DNA of 64,000 nucleotides from Shewanella olleyana (GCF_023283825.1 NZ_JAKILD010000001.1:62001-126000), one strand, 5' to 3'; shown: positions 9,494 to 20,003, counted from the first letter of the stretch. The notes: generated by a model not told the origin, from the letters alone. Program-made: numbers and translations.

Positions 9494-10612
9494 ATGAGTG
9501 ACAAGAACATTTCAACACCTGCAGGATTTACCAGTGCTGCAGTAGATGCTGCGATTAAAATTGCACTGATTTTCATTATGGTGATTTGGTGCTTTAAGAT
9601 TATTCAACCCTTCATTATGCCAATTCTATGGGGCGGTATTATTGCAATTGCCCTCTATCCTGTAGTGAAACTCGTTAGCAATCGATTAAAGTTATCAATG
9701 ACTAAATCGAGTCTAGTCATCACGCTGCTTTCATTAGCCTTGTTATTGGTGCCGACATTTTTATTCTCAGAAGCCATCGTTTCAGGTACACAAGATTTTA
9801 TTGCTGAAGTCCAGGACGGCACTTTAGTTATCCCAGCACCTAAAGAGTCTGTAGCAGACCTACCGTTAGTCGGTGATAAGCTTTATGTACTTTGGTCTGG
9901 AGCTTCATCTGATTTAGAACAATTAGTCAGATCTTACTCTGATGAAATTAAAGCATTTTCAACGACCGCTGCAGGTGCGTTTGGTAGCTTTGGTATGACT
10001 GTGCTGCAATTTTTAATCTCGATTATTATTGCTGGCGTATTTATGGGTAAAGCAGAAGGCTCAAACCAAATGTTCCATAAGGTTTCGGTTCGACTTGCAG
10101 GTAAACATGGGGAAGAGTTTTCTCACCTTGCTGTCGCTACTGTTCGTAGTGTGGTGCAAGGTGTCATCGGCGTAGCGTTCATTCAGTCAATTCTTGCAGG
10201 TATTGGACTTGGGCTTGTTGGGGTACCGGGTACTGGAATATGGATGTTATTAGTGCTTATCTTAGCCATTATTCAATTGCCACCAATCTTAATCCTAGGG
10301 CCAATCATTGCTTATGTGTTTTCGGTTGAATCATCGACTACAGCCATTATCTTTATGATTTGGAGCATCTTGGTGAGTGCCAGTGACGCATTCTTAAAAC
10401 CAATGTTAATGGGTCGTGGTGTTGATATTCCAATGTTGGTTATCTTATTAGGCGCAATTGGCGGGATGATTTTATCTGGTATTGTAGGCTTATTTGTTGG
10501 TGCGGTTGTATTAGCGCTGAGTTTTAAACTCTTCTCTGCTTGGTTGGTGGTTGAAACCGCCGAAGTTGATACAGAAGCTGTTATGATTGAAGCAAAGAAG
10601 TCAGAAGGGTAA
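9494..10612 (+). CDS. AI-2E family transporter (PerM-like)
   Basis: The 372-residue product has about eight membrane helices. It has a central soluble part (residues about 100-165) and the C-terminal block typical of the family (GVPGTGIWMLLVLILAIIQLPPI, SDAFLKPMLMGRGVDIPMLVILLGAIGG). Family members export signals or ions, with TqsA the best known for autoinducer-2; the substrate here is unknown. AGGGATAGAC precedes the ATG. Only six bases separate its stop from the next gene, a K+ channel, so the two form an operon. Confidence 0.87.
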   Translation: MSDKNISTPAGFTSAAVDAAIKIALIFIMVIWCFKIIQPFIMPILWGGIIAIALYPVVKLVSNRLKLSMTKSSLVITLLSLALLLVPTFLFSEAIVSGTQDFIAEVQDGTLVIPAPKESVADLPLVGDKLYVLWSGASSDLEQLVRSYSDEIKAFSTTAAGAFGSFGMTVLQFLISIIIAGVFMGKAEGSNQMFHKVSVRLAGKHGEEFSHLAVATVRSVVQGVIGVAFIQSILAGIGLGLVGVPGTGIWMLLVLILAIIQLPPILILGPIIAYVFSVESSTTAIIFMIWSILVSASDAFLKPMLMGRGVDIPMLVILLGAIGGMILSGIVGLFVGAVVLALSFKLFSAWLVVETAEVDTEAVMIEAKKSEG

Positions 10613-10618
10613 GTTTTA

Positions 10619-11272
10619 ATGGGAATGTCGAAAGAAGACAACTTTAGTTATTTATTGGGGTCTTTAGTCTTGGTATTGTTAAGTGCTGCGTTGGTTGAGC
10701 AGTTTTTCGAATCTGGTCAAATGCTGATTGTAGCAACCACGGTAATGAGTTTATCTATTTCAGTGATCGGCTTAGGTCAAAATAAGCGTTGGATCCGTTC
10801 AAGTTTTGGTTTGATGTTCACCACACTTGTATTGGCCAGCATTGGGTCAGTTTTTGAACTACTAAATCTCGATATTATCGCCTTATTAACCATTATTTCT
10901 TTTCTTATTGTGGCGACCTCTCGAGCTTCAAAACAAGTGCTTTTTTCTGGTAAAATATCATCTAATCAAATTGTTGGCTCTATTTGTATTTTTTTACTTT
11001 TAGGGCTTATTTGGGCGTTTACCTATCTGTTATTAATTGAAATATTTGGTGCAGCTTTTAACGGAATTGAAGCGCAAAAGTGGACTGATAATTTTTCAAC
11101 TGTGATTTACTACAGTTACATCACCCTCACAACAGTCGGTTATGGGGAAATATCTCCAAATATGCCGATTGCACGATTTTTTGCTTTTTCAGAGGCTATT
11201 TGTGGACAATTTTATATGGCTATTATTGTAGCCAGTTTAGTTGGTGCAAAAATGTCACAAAATGATAATTAG
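10619..11272 (+). CDS. Two-pore-helix-type ion channel protein (K+ selective filter)
   Basis: The 217-residue membrane protein has five to six predicted helices. The last pair frames a pore loop with the filter TTVGYGE at about residues 171-177, the K+ channel signature, so it should be an Ion_trans_2 channel. No cytoplasmic RCK or cyclic-nucleotide domain is attached. It follows the AI-2E permease after 6 nt and is probably translated with it. A second in-frame ATG lies at 10625. Confidence 0.85.
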   Translation: MGMSKEDNFSYLLGSLVLVLLSAALVEQFFESGQMLIVATTVMSLSISVIGLGQNKRWIRSSFGLMFTTLVLASIGSVFELLNLDIIALLTIISFLIVATSRASKQVLFSGKISSNQIVGSICIFLLLGLIWAFTYLLLIEIFGAAFNGIEAQKWTDNFSTVIYYSYITLTTVGYGEISPNMPIARFFAFSEAICGQFYMAIIVASLVGAKMSQNDN

Positions 11273-11338
11273 CCAAAAGGCTAATTAAACTTTACTTTTC
11301 AGTTAGGTAGAGTGATTGATTCTAATAGATGAGGTCGC

Positions 11339-12937
11339 ATGGAGTTATCCAAGAAAAGTGTGCTAATTGTGGATGATATGGATGCCATCCGTAAAATTAG
11401 TGCAGACCAATTACGCCGTTTTGGTATCGGACAAGTATACCAAGCTGATAATGGCGCTAAAGCATTGACCATTCTGAAAAATGCATCTGTAGACTTGATC
11501 ATTTCTGATTGGAATATGCCTGTGATGACAGGCATAGAATTACTATCTAAAGTTCGTCAATCGTCTAAATGGCAGCATCTGCCTTTTCTTATGATCACCG
11601 CAGAAGCCGCAAGAGAACGTGTGAGCACAGCGATTGCTGAAGGTGTCACTGACATCGTCATAAAACCTTTTAACGCAATCACATTACAGCAACGAGTGGT
11701 GCAGTGTTTAAGTGGTCATGTGAGTAATAGAAGTCATACTCTTCAGTCAGATATCCGCCAAGACGATGCAAATCAATTATCACCTGATGGCGAGTTTAAT
11801 TCAGAATCCTCTCCAAAAGACAAAATTCCTCATAGGCCTTCAGTCCTGGTGGTGGATGATACCACCGTTAATTTAACTTTGATTGGCGAGCTTCTTAAAG
11901 ACGATTACCAAGTTAAGCTCGCACTGCAAGGCAGTCAAGCGCTTGAAATAGCACAATCCGATTCTCCGCCAGATCTTATCTTATTGGATATTATGATGCC
12001 GGAAATGGATGGCTTTGAAGTGCTTAAACAATTAAGAGAACATCCACAATCAGCGCATATCCCAGTGATATTTGTCACAGCATTAACTGAAGATAAATAC
12101 CAGCTGCAAGGGCTGGGCAGCGGCGCGGTTGATTACATTAGTAAACCCATCCAACCTGAGTTACTTAAACTACGAGTAAGAAACTTGATGGCTTATGTTC
12201 AAATGCATAAGCGTTTGCAGTCTGACTTTGACAATATAGTGACCACTGAAAAGCTTAAGCAAGAAGTACAACAAGTATTGCAACATGATCTTAAAGGCCC
12301 TATCGCTGGGTTGATGACTTTGCTTGAACAAATCAGCCAAGACCCACACATTTCAAAAAGTAACCTTGAAAATACCCAAATGGCTGAAGATATGTCATTG
12401 CAATTATTGAACATGATCAATATGTCCAGTGAGCTTTATAAAATCGAAACGGGTCGATTTCAATTACAAGCTAAGCCCTTTTCTTTAGCAGACTTACTGC
12501 AAAAAATAATCGAAGTGTTAAAGAAAACCTTCCAGAGTAAGTTATTACTCATTTATTTAGATTACGAAGAAGATGGCGACGAAGATTATCTTGCGTTAGG
12601 TGATAAAAGCTTAAGCTACTCAATGTTATTCAACCTCCTTAAAAATGCTTGTGAAGCAGCGCCAAGCAAAACAAGAGTGTCGATTTCACTCTTAAGAAGT
12701 GATGCAGATGACAGCCAACAACACTTACAAGTGAAGATACAAAATATCGGTGTCGTACCGGCTGAAATTCGCGAAACGTTTTGGCAAAAATATGTTTCAA
12801 CAGGCAAAGAAAGTGGCACTGGAATTGGCACCTATTCAGCTAAGTTACTTGTCCAAGCCCAACATGGTGAAGTCGCATTAGCTGTGGATGACGATGCAAA
12901 TACCACAACAGTCAATATTATTTTGCCATCAGCCTAA
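11339..12937 (+). CDS. Double-receiver histidine kinase-like response regulator
   Basis: The 532-residue soluble protein has two receiver domains followed by a kinase core. Receiver 1 (1-125) has D57 in ISDWNMPVMTG and K109. Receiver 2 (166-285) has D217 in LLDIMMPEMDG and K269. A degenerate H-box follows, QHDLKGPIAG, with H316. The C-terminal ATPase domain keeps an N-box (LLKNACEAAP) and a glycine box (GTGIGTYSAKLL). It has no membrane segment. The first receiver resembles CheY. A good GAGG precedes the ATG. It heads a three-gene signalling run with the hybrid kinase and HD-GYP genes, and may take phosphate from the hybrid kinase. Confidence 0.85.
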   Translation: MELSKKSVLIVDDMDAIRKISADQLRRFGIGQVYQADNGAKALTILKNASVDLIISDWNMPVMTGIELLSKVRQSSKWQHLPFLMITAEAARERVSTAIAEGVTDIVIKPFNAITLQQRVVQCLSGHVSNRSHTLQSDIRQDDANQLSPDGEFNSESSPKDKIPHRPSVLVVDDTTVNLTLIGELLKDDYQVKLALQGSQALEIAQSDSPPDLILLDIMMPEMDGFEVLKQLREHPQSAHIPVIFVTALTEDKYQLQGLGSGAVDYISKPIQPELLKLRVRNLMAYVQMHKRLQSDFDNIVTTEKLKQEVQQVLQHDLKGPIAGLMTLLEQISQDPHISKSNLENTQMAEDMSLQLLNMINMSSELYKIETGRFQLQAKPFSLADLLQKIIEVLKKTFQSKLLLIYLDYEEDGDEDYLALGDKSLSYSMLFNLLKNACEAAPSKTRVSISLLRSDADDSQQHLQVKIQNIGVVPAEIRETFWQKYVSTGKESGTGIGTYSAKLLVQAQHGEVALAVDDDANTTTVNIILPSA

Positions 12938-13054
12938 GCTGATTGACTTAACGGGTCTTTTTCACAGGCCTTTGTAATAAGCTTAATGTTAGGTTTTTGG
13001 ATTAAATTTATAGACGCAAAGATGTGATATTTTGCTGCTTAGACAGGATGAGAA

Positions 13055-16000
13055 ATGGAAATAAACACAATGTTGTTATTGGTGTCCGCAGGTTTGGTGG
13101 TTGCACTGTTTTGGCTGTTTTTCAAACTTCGAACTGAAGCTAACATAGATATTGGCCGCTTCTTTGAGAAACGGCACAGCCGTTTTTATTCAGCGCTAAT
13201 TGTATGCTTTTTTCTAGCCTTAATGTCTACCATTTCTGCAATCGGATTAAATATCGCTTATAAGCATGATCTAGAACAAAGTGGGTCGGCCTTAGACTCT
13301 GTTGCTCTTACAACTGACGCAGCGCTTTCGTCTTGGGTTAAAGGTTGGGAAGACCGTGTCGGAGCTGTTGCTACCAACCCTTTGCTTTTAGGAAGAACCA
13401 GGTTATTAACTAAAATTGGCGCAGACAAAGAATCTTTACTGGCAAGTGAACACCTTCAGTGGTCAAGAGATGCCTATGATCGCTATAGTGAATCATTTGG
13501 ATCTTTAGGTTTTTTTATTATTAGTCTAGATGGTAAAAATATTGCTTCCAGTAGAGACAGCAACCTTGCAGTGACTAATATTGTAAAGCGGATACATCCC
13601 GATATATTTCGAGAAGCGGTTAGAGGTAAAGTTGTCATCACTCCACCTATGCGCTCAGATATTCCTTTAAAAAACCCTTTAGGTATTGAACGTTCCGATA
13701 CGCCTACCATGTTCGTGTTAAGCCCCATTGTTCAAGATGACGGCTCTATCAACGCAGTATTATCCCTTCGTATTGATCCCTATTTGGAGTTTGCCAAGCT
13801 GACAACAAGTGGTGCTGTTGGAGATACAGGAGAGTCATACTTTGTGGATGAAAAAGGAAGAATGTTATCACACAGTCGTCATGAGCAAAGTTTAGTCAGT
13901 TTAGGCCTGTTAAATGAAGGTCAAATGTCGGTGTTAAACTTGAAGGTTACCGATCCTAATCGTCTATTAACATCAGATACCCCCGCTGATCCTGAGCATA
14001 ATGAATTTAAATTAACCCTCGCTGCACAGCAAGTTGTTGACAAAAATAATGGCCAGTCATACCAAGGTTATCGAAATTATTTAGGCAAAGAAGTCATTGG
14101 CGCTTGGAAATGGGATGAGCGTTACGGGTTTGGCATTATCACTGAAATGTCGCTAGAAGAAGCCAGTAGTAACTATCAATATTTTAAAACAATCGTGTTA
14201 ATACTGATTGGAATTATTGCCTTCTTTTGTTTACTCATCACCCTTGGAAGTTTATGGCTGAGCAGCCACGTTCATCGCCGTTTACAGGTCAGTAATGAAA
14301 AGCTTGAAAAGACAATTTCTGTTCGGACTAAAGATTTGCAGGAGCGAGAGAATCGGTTGTGGGATTTATACGAGAACTCTGCAGTAGCTTATGCCACTCT
14401 CGACACTCAAGGCCATTTTACTAAGCACAATAAGCAGTTTGCCCACCTCACAGGGTACGACAGGCAAGCCTTTGCTTCACTTTCCTGGGAGGAGGTTATT
14501 GCAACAGACAATAGCGATGCCAAACAGATTTTTAGTGATGCATTAAATGGACGAGATACATCAGATGCACGAGTTCATTTAAATACCCACTCAGGTGAGT
14601 CAATTGCCGTGTCATTGACTGTGCGTATTGTTGGAAGTGAAATAGATGATGGTACTGAAATTAGATTGTCTTTGTTAGATATCAACGAGCAAGAGAAGGT
14701 TAGGGCAGAGATGCTCCAAAACCAGCAACAGTATCAAGCCTTAGTTGAAAACATACAAGGGGCGGTATTTCGTTGTAAATTTATAGATTTAAAGAATAAT
14801 AAATTTAGGCTTGTCTATATAAGCCCCAATTTTGAACATATTACTGGCTACCCCGTTGAGGACTTTATAGGCCCTAACCCTTTAAGGCGTTTTATTCACC
14901 TTGCTGTAGGTAATGATGGTGACCAGTTTTTTGAGCAGGTGAAACAGGCTGCATTAGTCAACAATAAAGTGACCGTTGAAATGCGGATCCTGAACAAAAA
15001 AGGTGAGCTGCGTTATGTACAAATCATGGCGCAATTTGAATTAACTGAAAATCTCGAGGAAGGTTATTTCGATGGAACTGTTTTTGACATTACTGAACAA
15101 AAGTTAGCCGAAAACCGATTGTTGGATTCGGAAGAGAAACTTGAAGTTGCTGCCACGAGCGCACAAATGGGGATGTGGGATTTTTATCCTGATGAGAACC
15201 GTGTTGTGGTGAACCGAATGTACAGCAAAATGCTAGGTTACGAACGACTGGATATTTGTGCACATGATAGTAAGTGGGCGCCGCTGATAAATGGGTCTGA
15301 TACCTTTATGTCATTGGTTCATCCTGATGACGAGTCAGAAATTATAGGATTAGACTCTGATGCTGATAATCATAAAAACCAAATTAATCGTCAAGAATTC
15401 AGAATGTTGCGTAAAGATGGAGGCTATGATTGGATCTTAAGTATCGGTCAAACCTATCAATCTCATGATGACGGTAGCCCAATGCGTATCAGTGGTGTGC
15501 ATCTAAACGTTAATGCAGCGAAAGAATTGCAAAGTGAATTAGCGAAAGCTATTGCTGAAGCCGATAACGCAAACAAAGCAAAGGGGGATTTTTTGGCTAA
15601 TATGAGCCATGAAATCCGCACGCCAATGAATGCCATTATCGGTATGTCTCATTTAGCGTTAGAAACAGATTTAAGCCGTCAGCAACGTAATTACATCGAG
15701 AAAACCAATGGGTCCGCGCAGTCATTATTAGGGATCATCAACGATATTCTTGATTTTTCCAAAATCGAAGCGGGTAAGCTAGATATAGAAAACATTGATT
15801 TAAGTATTGATGACTTGCTCAATAATGTCAGCAATTTAATTGGCATCAAAGTCGCAGAGAAGGGCTTAGAGCTGTTGTTTGATATTGATGACAATATTCC
15901 TAGAAACTTGCTAGGAGATCCACTGCGAGTAGGACAAGTACTGATAAATTTAGCCAATAATGCGGTTAAGTTTACCGAAAAAGGCAACATTATCATTTCT

Positions 16001-17755
16001 GTGAAATTAAATGAGCTGACAACAAGTCATGCCCAAATAACGTTTTCAGTTACTGATTCAGGCATTGGTATGACCCCTGAACAACAGTCAAGACTGTTTA
16101 ATGCCTTTTCACAAGCAGACGCGTCAACCACCCGAAAATATGGCGGTACAGGTCTGGGGTTAGCGATTTGTAAAAACCTTGCTGAATTGATGAATGCAGA
16201 AATTACATTAAATAGTGCTCCTGATGTTGGCAGCACCTTTAACTTGAATATCCCGTTCGATTTAAGCCCTATTTCTTCAGTATCGATAAGGGAACTAGAT
16301 ACGTCATATCTTGATGGTAAATCAGTATTGTTAGTGGATGATAACCAAGTTGCTCGAGAGATATTATCTAATTTATTAATTAATATAGGTATGAAAGTTA
16401 AGGCGTTAGACAGCGGTAAGGCAGCAATGGCTTATTTAAATTCAGGCGGTCAAGCTGATGTTGCCATTGTTGACTGGCAGATGCCTGAAGTCAGTGGAGT
16501 CGATGTAGCGCGTTTTATTGGTGACTTACCTATAAAGGCCAGGCCTAAACTCATTATGATCACCGCATATGGTAAAGAAGATTTACTGATGAATGCAGTT
16601 GATGTTCATTTTGATAGCATTCTTACTAAGCCACAAACCCAATCAAGTCTTGTTAAGGCGCTGTCTTATGTTATTTCTGATGCAGAATTTCATTCAGGGC
16701 AGTTGGGGACTGATAGTGAGTTAACCAAGGCGTTAGTCAAGTTAGCAGGCGCGAATATTCTTATTGCTGAAGATAATGATTTGAACCAAGAATTGATTGA
16801 GGAATTACTCAACAGTAAACATATTCAAACCACGATCGCGGCTAACGGGCAGCAAGCACTTGAGTGCCTAGCTGAGCAGCGTTTTGATGGCGTATTGATG
16901 GATTGTCAAATGCCGATAATGGATGGCTATACAGCCACTAAAAAGCTACGAGGAATACCAGAACATAAATCACTTCCGGTGTTGGCTATGACAGCGAATG
17001 CAATGGCTGGTGATCGTGAAAAAGCCCTTGATGCAGGGATGAACGATCATATCCCTAAACCTATTGATGTTGAAGCCATGTTTATCACTATGGCGAAATG
17101 GATAACTCCTGCGCAGCCGGCGGATATAACACTTTCTGAAAACGCGACTTCGATACAAATCGAGCCATCGTTAGTTAACCTGAAATACATTAATTCAACT
17201 CAAGGGTTAATGCGCACACAAGGCGACGTCAATTTATACCTTAAGTTATTAGCCAAGTTTTTGATGGGACAAAAAGGATTTGTAGGGGCATTTTCAAAGG
17301 CGATTGCAGTTAAGGATGAACAACTAGCAGCACGTTTAGTTCACACTCTAAAAGGCGTGGCAGGGAGTATTGGTGCTGAAAAGCTTGCGCAGTTGGCAAC
17401 TCAATTGGAGCTGGAGCTAGCTGAAAGTGACGTTAGTGCGATTGAGGATTTAGATATTGAACTGTCTAACGTATGCCAAGAAATTTCAACTTTAATACCA
17501 GAAGAACAAAGTGAAAAAGTTCAACTATCATTAGACAAGGCATTAGCAATCAAGACTTTAGAGGAGTTGATTACGATGTTAGAAAGCTTTGACATGGAAG
17601 CAACTGAATACCTTGAAAGCCATGGTGAATGTTTAAACGTTGAGCCACTCGTGCATAACTATAAATTACTTGAAAAGCAGCTGAGCGAATACGAACTTGA
17701 TACAGCAGCGGAAATAGCCAAACAAATGATTGAGCAACTAACCTTACTAGACTGA
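13055..17755 (+). CDS. Multi-PAS hybrid sensor histidine kinase with two receivers and Hpt
   Basis: This 1566-residue protein holds a full phosphorelay. Membrane helices lie near residues 5-22, 50-70 and 376-402. The periplasmic dCACHE-like sensor lies between the last two. Three PAS domains follow at about 430-560, 565-690 and 695-830. The HisKA domain has H852 in NMSHEIRTPMNAI, and the ATPase has the GGTGLGLAICKNL box. Receiver 1 has D1140 (VDWQMPEVSG) and receiver 2 has D1283 (MDCQMPIMDGY). The Hpt domain has H1430 (LVHTLKGVAGSIGAE). AGGATGAG precedes the ATG. It lies between a REC-REC-kinase and an HD-GYP regulator, its likely partners. The signal is unknown. Confidence 0.9.
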   Translation: MEINTMLLLVSAGLVVALFWLFFKLRTEANIDIGRFFEKRHSRFYSALIVCFFLALMSTISAIGLNIAYKHDLEQSGSALDSVALTTDAALSSWVKGWEDRVGAVATNPLLLGRTRLLTKIGADKESLLASEHLQWSRDAYDRYSESFGSLGFFIISLDGKNIASSRDSNLAVTNIVKRIHPDIFREAVRGKVVITPPMRSDIPLKNPLGIERSDTPTMFVLSPIVQDDGSINAVLSLRIDPYLEFAKLTTSGAVGDTGESYFVDEKGRMLSHSRHEQSLVSLGLLNEGQMSVLNLKVTDPNRLLTSDTPADPEHNEFKLTLAAQQVVDKNNGQSYQGYRNYLGKEVIGAWKWDERYGFGIITEMSLEEASSNYQYFKTIVLILIGIIAFFCLLITLGSLWLSSHVHRRLQVSNEKLEKTISVRTKDLQERENRLWDLYENSAVAYATLDTQGHFTKHNKQFAHLTGYDRQAFASLSWEEVIATDNSDAKQIFSDALNGRDTSDARVHLNTHSGESIAVSLTVRIVGSEIDDGTEIRLSLLDINEQEKVRAEMLQNQQQYQALVENIQGAVFRCKFIDLKNNKFRLVYISPNFEHITGYPVEDFIGPNPLRRFIHLAVGNDGDQFFEQVKQAALVNNKVTVEMRILNKKGELRYVQIMAQFELTENLEEGYFDGTVFDITEQKLAENRLLDSEEKLEVAATSAQMGMWDFYPDENRVVVNRMYSKMLGYERLDICAHDSKWAPLINGSDTFMSLVHPDDESEIIGLDSDADNHKNQINRQEFRMLRKDGGYDWILSIGQTYQSHDDGSPMRISGVHLNVNAAKELQSELAKAIAEADNANKAKGDFLANMSHEIRTPMNAIIGMSHLALETDLSRQQRNYIEKTNGSAQSLLGIINDILDFSKIEAGKLDIENIDLSIDDLLNNVSNLIGIKVAEKGLELLFDIDDNIPRNLLGDPLRVGQVLINLANNAVKFTEKGNIIISVKLNELTTSHAQITFSVTDSGIGMTPEQQSRLFNAFSQADASTTRKYGGTGLGLAICKNLAELMNAEITLNSAPDVGSTFNLNIPFDLSPISSVSIRELDTSYLDGKSVLLVDDNQVAREILSNLLINIGMKVKALDSGKAAMAYLNSGGQADVAIVDWQMPEVSGVDVARFIGDLPIKARPKLIMITAYGKEDLLMNAVDVHFDSILTKPQTQSSLVKALSYVISDAEFHSGQLGTDSELTKALVKLAGANILIAEDNDLNQELIEELLNSKHIQTTIAANGQQALECLAEQRFDGVLMDCQMPIMDGYTATKKLRGIPEHKSLPVLAMTANAMAGDREKALDAGMNDHIPKPIDVEAMFITMAKWITPAQPADITLSENATSIQIEPSLVNLKYINSTQGLMRTQGDVNLYLKLLAKFLMGQKGFVGAFSKAIAVKDEQLAARLVHTLKGVAGSIGAEKLAQLATQLELELAESDVSAIEDLDIELSNVCQEISTLIPEEQSEKVQLSLDKALAIKTLEELITMLESFDMEATEYLESHGECLNVEPLVHNYKLLEKQLSEYELDTAAEIAKQMIEQLTLLD

Positions 17756-17906
17756 ACATTTGTCTAATTGAAGTGGTGAGATTAATACAAGCTATTTAAA
17801 ACAGCTATTTGCAAGAGCGATTCGCAAGAACTATTTGAAACAACTAGTTGAAAAGCTATCTGTAAGAAAAATGGGCCATAAAGCGCAAATCGGTTAAGGA
17901 ATTTGG

Positions 17907-18926
17907 ATGGAAAAGCAGACTATTTTAGTAGTAGACGATACGCCAGAAAACATTGATGTTTTAACTGGAGTATTAAAATCTGAATATCAGATTAAGATTG
18001 CCAAAAATGGCGAGTTAGCGCTGAAAATCGCCCAAAGCATCAGCTTAGATTTAATCTTGCTGGATATTATGATGCCTGGAATAGATGGCTTTGAGGTATG
18101 CAGACAACTTAAGCACGATGAAAGAACCCGACATATTCCGGTAATATTTGTGACGGCTAAAATTTCTGCAGATGACGAACTAAAAGGTCTAGAGCTAGGT
18201 GCTGCTGACTATATTACCAAACCATTCAATCCTCCCATTGTTCAGCGACGCGTAACAACTCAACTTGCTTTATCCAATCAAAATAAATTACTTGCAACTA
18301 AGGTGCAGCAAAAAACCGCTGAAATTGCACAAAACCAGTTGAATGTGATCCGTCGTTTAGGGCGCGCTGCAGAATATAAAGATAACGAAACCGGTATGCA
18401 TGTTATTCGGATGAGTTATTACACTCATGTGTTAGCGCTTGCAGCTGGCGTTAATGAAGCTGATGCAGAAGTTTTAATGAATGCTGCGCCGATGCATGAC
18501 GTAGGTAAAATTGGCATTTCTGATGCTATTTTGAAAAAACCAGGCAAGCTCGATTTTGAAGAGTTTGAAGAAATGAAAAAACATTGCGAAATTGGCGCTG
18601 AAATTTTAGGTGACAAAGACTCTGAGCTAATGACCATTGCCCAAGAGGTGGCACTAACACATCATGAAAAGTGGGATGGTAGCGGTTATCCAAATGGTTT
18701 AAGCGGTGAAAATATTCCTTTGTACGGTCGTATAGTAGCAATAGCCGATGTATTTGATGCGTTAACCAGTGAACGCCCCTATAAAAAAGCGTGGACCGTT
18801 GAGGATGCGATAGCGCTAATAGAGCGTGAAGCAGGTAGCCACTTTGATCCTAAATTAGTGCCGTTATTTATTGATAAATTGGATGAAATTTTAGAAATAA
18901 AGGCTAAATTTAAAGACAAGGATTAA
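17907..18926 (+). CDS. HD-GYP response regulator (probable c-di-GMP phosphodiesterase)
   Basis: The 339-residue protein has an N-terminal receiver (D53 in LLDIMMPGIDG, lysine in ITKPFNPP) and a C-terminal HD-GYP domain. The catalytic motifs are visible: MHDVGKIG, then HHEKWDGSGYPNGLSG, then IADVFDALTSERPYK. All metal-binding residues expected from the motif set appear present, so it should hydrolyse cyclic-di-GMP when phosphorylated. AAGGAATTTGG precedes the ATG. It lies 151 nt after the hybrid kinase on the same strand, as its probable output. Confidence 0.92.
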   Translation: MEKQTILVVDDTPENIDVLTGVLKSEYQIKIAKNGELALKIAQSISLDLILLDIMMPGIDGFEVCRQLKHDERTRHIPVIFVTAKISADDELKGLELGAADYITKPFNPPIVQRRVTTQLALSNQNKLLATKVQQKTAEIAQNQLNVIRRLGRAAEYKDNETGMHVIRMSYYTHVLALAAGVNEADAEVLMNAAPMHDVGKIGISDAILKKPGKLDFEEFEEMKKHCEIGAEILGDKDSELMTIAQEVALTHHEKWDGSGYPNGLSGENIPLYGRIVAIADVFDALTSERPYKKAWTVEDAIALIEREAGSHFDPKLVPLFIDKLDEILEIKAKFKDKD

Positions 18927-19406
18927 CTTAATCGTTAAAGAAGTGAGCATCGAAATGAGTGTTGATATGACGAGTTTTGAATCAAAGTGAGCTTATCAAT
19001 CGTTGCAAAGGAGAGATTAAGCTCAGTTATGGCGTGAAATGGTAACAAATGTTTCGTAGGTCAATTATAATAGTTTCATATCGAGTTAGCAGCGCTACTA
19101 ACACTTAGAGCTAACACATAGAGCTAACACATAGAGCTAGCACTGAGAAATAAGACGTTAAGCATTAATCATCAATCATTATGCAAGACAAATTAAATAG
19201 CGATAATACGAAACGATATTAGCTTTCATCAATGGTAAATATTTAAGCGGTAATGATTTAGCTTATTCAGAAGCGGTTAAGTAACACAGTAGTCGTCTAC
19301 GTGGATTATTTCTGAGAACAACACCTACACAAATGAGTGAATTTATATATCTGTGTAACTTGCCAATAAAGGCAACTTAATACCTAATTCGACAGAGGAA
19401 AATTAC
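18927..19406. other. Intergenic region with a 13-bp tandem repeat
   Basis: This 480-bp stretch holds a short tandem array at 19098-19149: three near-perfect units of the type CTAACACATAGAG and a degenerate fourth. No reading frame or terminator stands out. The promoter of the following lipoprotein gene is presumably in its last part. Confidence 0.5.
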
Positions 19407-20000
19407 ATGTCTAAGACTTTTATCAGTAAAAAATTACTTCTAGCTGCTGTTATGGTGCCTACTTTATTAACAGGTTGTGCCACGGGTGATAACCCTGAAT
19501 CTAAAAAGGCTAACGCTCGCAAAGAAACACAATCTGCACTGCAAGAGATTTATGCAGAGCATAGTGGTGCAAAGACTGCTGTGGCTAACTCAGTGGGATA
19601 CGTAGTTTGTACTGGTAGTAACAGCTATTTGTTCGCTTTATCTACAGGTGGCGGAGTCTGTGTTCTTACTTCTAATGGTCAAAACTCTTACTATCGCTTT
19701 GCGACTGGCGGAGTAGGTGCTGGAATTGGTTGGAAACAAATGGCATTCGTACAAGCTTTTATGGATAACGATGCGATGACTCGCTTTAAAGAGTCTGGTT
19801 ATGAAGGTCAAGCGCAAGCTGAGGCGAGTGCTAAATACGAAGACAGTGGTGACCAAGCGTCAGCTAACCAATCTGTTGATGTCAGTGGTGTAAAAACTTA
19901 TCAAGTTAACCTAATGGGCGCAGCAGCTCAGGCTACGGTTCAAGGTTATAAGTATTGGGAAACTGACTTCTCAGATGACTTCGTAGAAAATGAAGAATAA
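19407..20000 (+). CDS. Lipoprotein, YSC84/SYLF-like
   Basis: The 197-residue product has a lipoprotein signal peptide with lipobox LLTGC (cysteine at about residue 24). The mature part is small and glycine-rich (STGGGVCVL, FATGGVGAGIGWKQMAFVQAF, MGAAAQATVQGYKYW), which resembles the YSC84/SYLF lipid-binding type in part; the assignment is tentative. AGAGGAAAA precedes the ATG. It is a single-gene unit: a terminator hairpin follows at 20107-20140. Confidence 0.65.
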   Translation: MSKTFISKKLLLAAVMVPTLLTGCATGDNPESKKANARKETQSALQEIYAEHSGAKTAVANSVGYVVCTGSNSYLFALSTGGGVCVLTSNGQNSYYRFATGGVGAGIGWKQMAFVQAFMDNDAMTRFKESGYEGQAQAEASAKYEDSGDQASANQSVDVSGVKTYQVNLMGAAAQATVQGYKYWETDFSDDFVENEE

Positions 20001-20003
20001 TCA

